Below are positions 1 through 4,078 of a stretch of 5,341 nt of DNA, piece by piece; position 1 is the stretch's first letter; each line of letters starts with the position of its first letter. Origin of the DNA: an uncultured Eubacteriales bacterium (GTDB lineage: Bacteria > Bacillota > Clostridia > Oscillospirales > QAKW01); the NCBI GenBank assembly GCA_934378025.1, contig CAKRPM010000101.1:1-5341 (forward strand), in the 5' to 3' direction. The notes under the pieces were generated by a model, which was not told the origin of the DNA, did not search any database, and saw nothing but the letters and a program-made list of their open reading frames with translations. The translations under genes and the position numbers were made by a program.

Positions 1-287
1 ACATGGGATATTATATTGCGCTGGGCGGCGTGGTCACTTTTAAAAACGCCCGAAAAACCAAAGAAGTCGCGGCGGCGGTGCCGGAGGAAAGACTGCTTTT
101 GGAAACGGACTGTCCGTATCTGGCGCCCGAACCGTTACGCGGCAAGAGAAACGACCCCGGGACGCTTTGTTATATTGCGCGCGCCATTGCCGAGCTGCGC
201 GGGACAAGCGCGGAGCATATTGCCCGCGTGACCAATGAAAATGCCCATCGTCTGTTTTTAGACGCGGAAAAAAAGCAAGTCGGTTGA
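1..287 (+). CDS. tatD: TatD-family metal-dependent hydrolase (DNase), C-terminal part
   Basis: This is the 3' end of a TatD-family gene; the reading frame is already open at the window edge and only the last 94 or so residues are visible, of about 255 in the family. The ATG at base 3 is an internal methionine, not a start. TatD proteins are TIM-barrel, divalent-metal-dependent 3'-5' exonucleases or phosphodiesterases of the cytoplasm, linked to DNA repair. Visible family blocks are GVVTFKNA (about residues 9-16 of the fragment) and LLLETDCPYLAPEPLRGKRN (31-50). The Asp of ETD is the conserved late metal ligand. The end of the barrel and the last helix (ENAHRLF) are intact. The C-terminal KKQVG tail is encoded by the first arm of the terminator hairpin, and the TGA lies in the loop and second arm. 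In Firmicutes tatD often follows metG, but upstream context is missing here. The family call is secure; the substrate is not known. Confidence 0.95.
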   Translation, partial: MGYYIALGGVVTFKNARKTKEVAAAVPEERLLLETDCPYLAPEPLRGKRNDPGTLCYIARAIAELRGTSAEHIARVTNENAHRLFLDAEKKQVG

Positions 288-298
288 CTTGCTTTTTT
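275..298 (+). terminator. Rho-independent terminator of the tatD gene
   Basis: A perfect 7-bp stem, GCAAGTC (275-281) with GACTTGC (286-292), has a GGTT loop and is followed by six T (293-298). A-residues at 268-274 can pair with the T-tract and lengthen the stem. The stop codon TGA (285-287) lies across the loop and the second arm, so the hairpin is partly coding. It separates tatD from the promoter that starts nine bases later. Confidence 0.85.
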
Positions 299-306
299 CT
301 TTGGAC

Positions 307-335
307 TTGACAAATTTGAAAAAGGATAGTATCAT
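307..335 (+). promoter_or_regulatory. Sigma-A-type promoter of the GntR-ABC operon
   Basis: A perfect -35 TTGACA (307-312) is followed after exactly 17 bases by TATCAT (330-335), a good -10. Transcription would start near 342, giving a leader of about 28 bases before the ATG at 370. The GGAGGAG ribosome binding site begins at 359. The promoter follows the tatD terminator directly, and a perfect inverted repeat covers the -10 and the expected start site. Confidence 0.8.
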
Positions 336-354
336 TGTATTAGTCGAATGATAC
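329..354. promoter_or_regulatory. Inverted repeat over -10 and start site, probable operator of the GntR repressor
   Basis: GTATCATT (329-336) and AATGATAC (347-354) are perfect inverted repeats separated by 10 bases, so half-site centres are 18 bases apart. The dyad overlaps the -10 hexamer and the predicted transcription start, where a bound dimer would block RNA polymerase. YtrA-subfamily GntR regulators are usually autoregulators encoded first in the operon they repress, and that is the arrangement here. The sequence shows the symmetry; binding by the adjacent regulator is inferred. Confidence 0.65.
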
Positions 355-369
355 AGTTGGAGGAGAGGC

Positions 370-744
370 ATGAGCTATACTTTTGATAATGAAAGACCGA
401 TCTATATTCAACTGGTCGAAATGCTGAAAACCGAAATCGTATCCGGCCGCATCCAAAGTGGCGCAAGGCTGCCCTCGGTGCGGGAGCTGGCAAGTCAGGT
501 GCGCGTCAATCCCAACACGCTGCAGAAAGCGCTTTTGCAGCTGGAGAGCGAGGGGCTGATCTATACGGAGCGTACCAACGGAAAGTTCGTGACCGAGGAC
601 GAGGGGCGCATTGCCGAAGAAAGAATACGTTTGGCGCGCGCTCAGACGGAGATGTTTTTGAAAAGTATGGCGCAGCTGGGTGTGACGGAGCACGAGGTCG
701 GCATGTTGTTGACGGAGAGGGGAACGAAAATTGCCACTGATTGA
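370..744 (+). CDS. GntR-family transcriptional regulator, YtrA subfamily
   Basis: This 124-residue protein has the compact YtrA-type architecture. Residues 9-77 form an N-terminal winged helix-turn-helix, including PIYIQLVEMLKTEI, the LPSVRELA recognition region and the wing RTNGKFV. About 45 residues of helix follow (78-120), enough for a dimerisation element but too few for a FadR- or UTRA-type ligand domain. It starts at ATG 370 behind a strong GGAGGAG site 4-5 bases upstream, and residue 1 leads straight into the usual short arm. It is the first gene of an operon, and its 3' end overlaps the ABC ATPase gene by 14 bases, so the two are probably translationally coupled. By family precedent it represses the operon until an inducer or envelope stress relieves it. 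The 329-354 palindrome is the likely target. In Bacillus subtilis the related YtrA responds to cell-wall-acting antibiotics; the signal here is unknown. Confidence 0.93.
   Translation: MSYTFDNERPIYIQLVEMLKTEIVSGRIQSGARLPSVRELASQVRVNPNTLQKALLQLESEGLIYTERTNGKFVTEDEGRIAEERIRLARAQTEMFLKSMAQLGVTEHEVGMLLTERGTKIATD
718..733 (+). promoter_or_regulatory. Ribosome binding site and TTG start of the ABC ATPase gene
   Basis: AGGGGA (718-723) lies seven bases before a TTG codon at 731-733. No in-frame ATG occurs before the Walker A motif, and the residues after this TTG (PLIELKHVSKSYG) are where ABC domains normally begin. TTG is therefore the supported start. The site lies within the end of the GntR gene, which makes coupled translation likely. 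Confidence 0.75.
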
Positions 745-1426
745 ATTGAAGCATGTGTCCAAAAGCTATGGGCAAAAGCGCGTTTTGGAAGATATCAACC
801 TGACGCTGCCGAGAGGGCGGATTATCGGCCTGCTGGGTAAAAACGGCATGGGAAAATCCACGATGATTAAGCTGATCAACGATCTGCTGACGCCGACGGA
901 GGGACAGGTGTTGATCAACGGCAAAGCGCCGGGGCCGGAAAGCAAAAAAATCATTGCGTATTTACCCGAACGCACCTACCTGGATAAGGAAATGCGGGTG
1001 CGGGATGTGCTGCGCTTCTTTTCGGAATTTTACGAAAATTTCGATACCGATAAAGCGCGTGCCTTGCTGCGGGATTTGGAGCTGGAGGAAACCATGCGCA
1101 TCAGCAAGATGAGCAAGGGCATGCAGGAAAAGCTGCAGCTGATTTTGGTGATGAGCCGCAGAGCACAGCTGTATATTCTGGATGAGCCGCTGGGCGGCGT
1201 TGATCCTGCCACAAGGGACTATATTTTAGATACCATTCTGTCCAATTTTGAGGAGGGGGCGACGGTGCTGCTGTCCACGCATCTGATTGCGGACATCGAA
1301 CGGATTTTGGACGATGTGATTTTTATGGATCACGGCTGTATTCGGCTGTATGACGCCGCCGATGAATTGCGCCGCCGCGAGGGCGCAAGTATTGACGAGA
1401 TTTTCAGGAGGATGTTCAAATGCTGA
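731..1426 (+). CDS. ABC transporter ATP-binding protein, YtrB-like
   Basis: This 231-residue single nucleotide-binding domain would power the membrane protein encoded next to it. The Walker A motif GKNGMGKST is at 36-44 and Walker B LYILDEP at 147-153 with catalytic Glu152. The D-loop region GGVDPATR is at 155-162 and the switch His184 lies in STHL. The signature is MSKGM (127-131) rather than LSGGQ. At the Q-loop position the sequence reads YLPERTYL (77-84), with Glu80 where Gln is typical. Both variants are known among drug- and peptide-export ATPases of the YtrB/BcrA type. The domain is complete and slightly short. The TTG start overlaps the GntR gene, and the 3' end overlaps the permease gene by seven bases, so all three are one transcription unit. 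Export is more likely than import because no binding protein is encoded nearby. The transported compound cannot be read from the sequence. Confidence 0.95.
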   Translation: MPLIELKHVSKSYGQKRVLEDINLTLPRGRIIGLLGKNGMGKSTMIKLINDLLTPTEGQVLINGKAPGPESKKIIAYLPERTYLDKEMRVRDVLRFFSEFYENFDTDKARALLRDLELEETMRISKMSKGMQEKLQLILVMSRRAQLYILDEPLGGVDPATRDYILDTILSNFEEGATVLLSTHLIADIERILDDVIFMDHGCIRLYDAADELRRREGASIDEIFRRMFKC

Positions 1427-2211
1427 AAAAACTGCTGAAATATGATATGAAATGGATCTACAAGCTGGTATCGGTTTTTTATGTGCTGGCGCTGATCTTT
1501 TCGTTGCTGGCGCGGTTGTTCGGAAGCGTCGGGCAATCGCTTTTGTGCAGCGTACTGCAAAATATTTGTGCGGGGGCGGCCGTCGGTATGATGATCAGCT
1601 GCCTGATCAATACGCTGATGCGTTCCTGGGTGCGGTTTGTGCGCAATATTTACAAGGATGAAAGCTATTTGACGCATACTTTGCCGGTGGAGAAAAAAAC
1701 CATTTTTCTTTCCAAGGTACTCTCAGCCCTGCTTGTATGCTTTACCACGATTTTCATGATCATCCTTTCGCTGTTGCTTTGTTATTATTCAAAGGAAAAT
1801 TTTGAACTGCTCAAACAGTCGCTGAATATGACGGCGCTCTCTTTGAACACTTCGGTGTGGGGATTGCTGGTCATGGTGGCGCTTTTGATGTTTTTAGAGC
1901 TGCTGACGGCGCTGTTGTGCGGATATCTCGGTATTATTTTGGGGCATCGGGTGCAGCAGTACAAAATGGCGCTGAGCGTCGTGTGGGGGATCGTCGGCTA
2001 TCTGGGCGGTATGGCGCTGCTGTTGGGGCTGTTTTGCCTGGCCGGGCTTTTCAATGATCAAATCATGAATTTGATTCATACAACCGACGCCCTCAGCCTA
2101 AGCGGGATCAAAACCGCCGTGGTATTTTGCCTGGTTGTATACGCACTGGAGGACATTGTGCTGTACATTGCGGGAAGCCGCTTGTTACGGCAGGGCGTAA
2201 ATGTCGATTAA
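1420..2211 (+). CDS. ABC-2-like transporter membrane protein, six helices
   Basis: This 263-residue integral membrane protein is probably the permease partner of the preceding ATPase. Six hydrophobic segments are visible, at about residues 15-35, 41-64, 98-121, 147-174, 183-211 and 230-251, with no signal peptide and no large extracellular domain. The N-terminus MLKKLLKYDMKW is basic. The segment YKDESYLTHTLPVEKKTIF (78-96), between helices 2 and 3, resembles the cytoplasmic coupling segment common in Firmicute ABC-2 permeases paired with YtrA-type regulators. ATG 1420 has an ideal AGGAGG at 1406-1411 with an eight-base spacer. The gene starts inside the last codons of the ATPase gene. A strong terminator begins within ten bases of the stop, so it ends the operon. 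Because there is one ATPase and one permease, the working complex is probably a 2+2 homodimer. The substrate is unknown; peptide, antibiotic or lipid export are all possible. Confidence 0.88.
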   Translation: MLKKLLKYDMKWIYKLVSVFYVLALIFSLLARLFGSVGQSLLCSVLQNICAGAAVGMMISCLINTLMRSWVRFVRNIYKDESYLTHTLPVEKKTIFLSKVLSALLVCFTTIFMIILSLLLCYYSKENFELLKQSLNMTALSLNTSVWGLLVMVALLMFLELLTALLCGYLGIILGHRVQQYKMALSVVWGIVGYLGGMALLLGLFCLAGLFNDQIMNLIHTTDALSLSGIKTAVVFCLVVYALEDIVLYIAGSRLLRQGVNVD

Positions 2212-2218
2212 AGTCTTT

Positions 2219-2259
2219 AAAAAATCCGCAAAAAACGAAAGTTTTTTGCGGATTTTTTT
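2219..2259. terminator. Symmetrical 18-bp terminator between convergent genes
   Basis: The arms 2219-2236 and 2241-2258 pair perfectly over 18 bp around a GAAA tetraloop closed by C-G. The 3' arm ends in a run of seven T (2253-2259), which serves the ABC operon. Because the 5' arm begins with six A, the minus-strand copy also ends in a T-run and can serve the convergent reductase gene, whose stop lies about 70 bases away. Confidence 0.9.
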
Positions 2260-2327
2260 AAAAGGGTAAAAAGCCTTTTCTTCGATCGGCAAATTTAAGC
2301 GGTGCGGGACGTGCCGTGTCGGGGGCG

Positions 2328-2867
2328 TTATGCCGTTGCGCCCATACGGTAGGCCGCTTCCAACGCCGCGTGGCCTTCGATGGCGCCCGGTGCGTCGACG
2401 CCGCCGGCAAATACGCTTCCGCACAGACGGCATTTTTCAAAACATTCGATCCAGCCTTCCAGCCCGTGAATTGCCCGTTCATCCACGCCGGGTGCGTCCT
2501 CGGCCGCCGTGGATAAGAAATAAATTTTCCGAAAAGCGTAATCGCTTGCATACAGCGAGTTTGCGCGATCCAGCAGCGTTTTCAGCTGACCGCTCATTTC
2601 GTAGTAATAAATCGGGGTGGAAAATACGATGCTGTCCGCCTGCCGCATGGCCTCGGCAATGGCAACGGCATCGTCCTTAATAACGCATGCGCCGCACCTC
2701 TGGCAGGCAAGACAGCCCTTGCAAAAAGCAATGCTTTTGTCGGCCAGTGAAATAAACGTTACGGTTTTTCCGGCGGCTTTCGCGCCCGCTTCAAAGGCAT
2801 GCGCCAGTGCCTGCGAATTACTGTTTCGGCGCAACGAACTGCTGATAATGACAACTTTTTCACTCAT
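2328..2867 (-). CDS. Flavodoxin-fold NAD(P)H-dependent FMN reductase, iron-sulfur flavoprotein-like
   Basis: This 179-residue cytoplasmic flavoprotein is probably an NAD(P)H-dependent FMN reductase or a small electron carrier. The phosphate-binding loop is SSSLRRNSNSQ (9-19), after the first strand KVVIIS. The second flavin-contact block is STPIYYYEMSGQLKTLLDR (83-101). Between them lies FCKGCLACQRCGACVIKDD (48-66), with cysteines at 49, 52, 55, 58 and 61. This resembles the compact cluster motif of archaeal and clostridial iron-sulfur flavoproteins, which bind a 4Fe-4S cluster, but has one extra Cys. Three more cysteines are at 142, 146 and 149. ATG 2865-2867 is preceded by a good GGGAGG site (2876-2881 on the complement) with an eight-base spacer. 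The gene stands alone behind a MerR-type promoter, which suggests induction by oxidants, electrophiles or metals. Domain-level identity is firm; cluster content and substrate are inferred. Confidence 0.9.
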   Translation of the reverse strand: MSEKVVIISSSLRRNSNSQALAHAFEAGAKAAGKTVTFISLADKSIAFCKGCLACQRCGACVIKDDAVAIAEAMRQADSIVFSTPIYYYEMSGQLKTLLDRANSLYASDYAFRKIYFLSTAAEDAPGVDERAIHGLEGWIECFEKCRLCGSVFAGGVDAPGAIEGHAALEAAYRMGATA

Positions 2868-2895
2868 TTGTAAAACCTCCCGATGATGTATGTGT

Positions 2896-2926
2896 ATCGT
2901 ACCACTTAAAGCGGGCTTTAAGTCAA
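2896..2926 (-). promoter_or_regulatory. MerR-family-type promoter and operator of the reductase gene
   Basis: On the minus strand, TTGACT (2921-2926) and TACGAT (2896-2901) are separated by 19 bases, which is too long for good unaided sigma-A use. A perfect dyad, ACTTAAAG-CCCG-CTTTAAGT (2904-2923), fills the spacer and overlaps the end of the -35. A 19-bp spacer with a centred palindrome is the hallmark of promoters activated by DNA distortion by MerR-family regulators. Transcription would start near 2889, leaving a leader of about 20 bases with the ribosome binding site. No MerR gene lies in the window, so the regulator must be encoded elsewhere. Confidence 0.82.
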
Positions 2927-2941
2927 GTGTTTTTTGCCCGG

Positions 2942-2979
2942 GAAAGAAAAAGGCGGCAACCCTTTATAAGGGTTGCCGC
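2942..2979 (-). terminator. Rho-independent terminator downstream of tRNA-Gly
   Basis: GCGGCAACCCTT (2953-2964) pairs with AAGGGTTGCCGC (2968-2979) over 12 bp with a three-base loop. Read on the minus strand the hairpin is followed by CTTTTTCTTT (complement of 2943-2952), a good termination tract. It begins a few bases past the tRNA CCA end and insulates the MerR-type promoter from tRNA transcription. The plus-strand reading also ends in six T (2980-2985), so it may work both ways. Confidence 0.85.
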
Positions 2980-2984
2980 TTTTT

Positions 2985-3058
2985 TGGAGCGGGTAAAGGG
3001 AGTCGAACCCTCCTATCAACCTTGGGAAGGTCGCATTCTACCGATGAATTATACCCGC
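2985..3058 (-). tRNA. tRNA-Gly (anticodon CCC), 3' CCA encoded
   Basis: The complement folds as a complete 74-base cloverleaf. The acceptor arm is GCGGGTA with TACCCGC (7 bp). The D arm is ATTC/GAAT around ATCGGTA, and the anticodon arm is CGACC/GGTTG around TTCCCAA. The variable loop is ATAG, and the T arm is GAGGG/CCCTT around TTCGACT. The discriminator is T and the CCA is encoded (2985-2987). The loop places CCC at positions 34-36, so it decodes GGG glycine codons. A G-T pair closes the base of the T stem, one more is in the anticodon stem, and A10-T25 opens the D stem; all are tolerable. It has its own consensus promoter and terminator and is a single-gene unit. Confidence 0.95.
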
Positions 3059-3078
3059 ATAAAATAATTCATATAACT

Positions 3079-3106
3079 ATTATAATGATTTTGCGGCATT
3101 TGTCAA
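3079..3106 (-). promoter_or_regulatory. Consensus promoter of tRNA-Gly
   Basis: On the minus strand a perfect TTGACA (complement of 3101-3106) and a perfect TATAAT (complement of 3079-3084) are separated by 16 bases. Transcription would start near 3072, about 14 bases before the mature tRNA 5' end. Full-consensus hexamers are expected for a strongly expressed stable-RNA gene. Confidence 0.85.
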
Positions 3107-3118
3107 GCAAAAAGTGAG

Positions 3119-3147
3119 TTGTAAAAAGCCTTTAAGTATGATAAAAT
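3119..3147 (+). promoter_or_regulatory. Probable promoter of the radical SAM gene
   Basis: TTGTAA (3119-3124) and TAAAAT (3142-3147) are 17 bases apart. They sit back to back with the tRNA promoter, with 12 bases between the two -35 elements. Transcription would begin near 3154, about 20 bases before the ATG. TATGAT at 3137-3142 is a rival -10 but lacks a good -35. Confidence 0.55.
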
Positions 3148-3175
3148 TGTAAAAACAGAGGTTTTTGAGGCGAAA

Positions 3176-4063
3176 ATGAAAGAATTTTTATCGACAAACG
3201 CGTATTGCCGAAGGGTTTTCGGCGAAAAAGTTTACAAGATTGCATTGTCCGGCGCCGTCAGCTGTCCCAATCGGGCGGACGGCAGTGGCGGCTGTGCGTT
3301 TTGTTCCGAGGGCGGTTCGGGCGATTTTGCCGTGGGGGCGGATGAATCGATTGACCGAGCGGTGGAGCTGGCGAAGGCACGGCTGCGCCGAAAAACGGAC
3401 GCTGAAAAGTTTATTGCGTATTTTCAAAGCTTTACCGGCACCTACGGCGATCTTTCGCATCTGGAAGCACGATATGCCGCGGCGGCTGCCCGTGCGGATA
3501 TTGCGGCGTTGTCCATTGCAACGCGGCCGGACTGCCTGGGGGCGGACGTGCTGGCGATGCTGGAGCGCCTTTCAAAGATCAAGCCGCTTTGGATCGAGTT
3601 GGGGCTGCAAACCGTTTACGATCAAACGGCGCAGGCAATGGGGCGCGGTTATCCGACGGAAATGTATGATCGGGCGCTGGCGGCACTGCGGCCGCTGGGG
3701 GTTCATATTATTACCCATGTCATTTTCGGGCTGCCCGGCGAGAGCACGGCGCAAATGATGCAAACCGTGCGCTATGTCGGCGATCGCAGCGACGGCATCA
3801 AGTTTCATTTGCTGCATGTACTGCGCGGCACAAGATTGGCGACAATGTACGCCAATGGACAATTTCAAACGCTGGAGAAGGATGCGTATATTCATTTGGT
3901 GGTGCAGGCGTTGGAGGCGCTGCCGGCGTCAACGGTCATTCATCGTCTGACCGGGGACGCACCGCGGCAATTGCTGATCTCGCCGCTTTGGAGCACGGAT
4001 AAAAAGGGTGTGCTGAACACATTAAGAGCGCAGGCTGCACGGCAAGGCATACGGATTTTGTGA
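3176..4063 (+). CDS. ytqA: TIGR01212-family radical SAM protein (YhcC/YtqA type)
   Basis: This 295-residue enzyme would use a 4Fe-4S cluster to cleave S-adenosylmethionine reductively. The cluster cysteines are 30, 40 and 43 in SCPNRADGSGGCAFCSEG, followed by the family block GGSGDFA (46-52). Other family blocks are FQSFTGTYGDL (83-93), SIATRPDCL (113-121), WIELGLQTVYDQT (139-151), THVIFGLPGES (180-190), KFHLLHVLRGTRL (209-221) and VIHRLTGDAP (254-263). Length is near the family norm of about 300. From memory, the Bacillus homologue YtqA (MnmL) has been linked to mnm5s2U34 tRNA modification together with the methyltransferase YtqB. No ytqB homologue is adjacent here, so the role is inferred. 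ATG 3176 has a modest GAGG at 3167-3170. The loop between the first two cluster cysteines is short (nine residues). The gene is probably co-transcribed with the following membrane enzyme. Family assignment is firm, exact reaction less so. Confidence 0.92.
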   Translation: MKEFLSTNAYCRRVFGEKVYKIALSGAVSCPNRADGSGGCAFCSEGGSGDFAVGADESIDRAVELAKARLRRKTDAEKFIAYFQSFTGTYGDLSHLEARYAAAAARADIAALSIATRPDCLGADVLAMLERLSKIKPLWIELGLQTVYDQTAQAMGRGYPTEMYDRALAALRPLGVHIITHVIFGLPGESTAQMMQTVRYVGDRSDGIKFHLLHVLRGTRLATMYANGQFQTLEKDAYIHLVVQALEALPASTVIHRLTGDAPRQLLISPLWSTDKKGVLNTLRAQAARQGIRIL

Positions 4064-4078
4064 GAAAAGGGGAACGCT

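Noticed and set aside
340..762. 140-residue open frame on the minus strand
   Set aside because: It is antisense to the GntR gene and to the start of the ATPase gene. It has no family features, and its frame crosses the promoter and operator.
2260..2327. Possible extra gene or RNA between the terminator and the reductase stop
   Set aside because: There is no start with a ribosome binding site, no stable hairpin and no promoter. It is most likely just the reductase 3' untranslated region.
2985..3058. tRNA-Gly as an integration site
   Set aside because: No direct repeat of the tRNA 3' end, integrase or foreign-looking genes occur on either side within the window.
2890..3117. 75-residue open frame on the plus strand
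   Set aside because: It runs through the MerR-type operator, a terminator and the tRNA gene on the opposite strand, so it is a chance frame.
3151..3166. Small hairpin AAAAAC-AGAG-GTTTTT in the radical SAM leader
   Set aside because: It has six mostly A-T pairs and would be too weak for an attenuator. There is no T-run after it and no riboswitch-like sequence in the short leader.
3240..3758. 172-residue open frame on the plus strand inside the radical SAM gene
   Set aside because: It is an out-of-frame shadow rich in Arg, Trp and Cys. The overlapping frame carries all TIGR01212 motifs.
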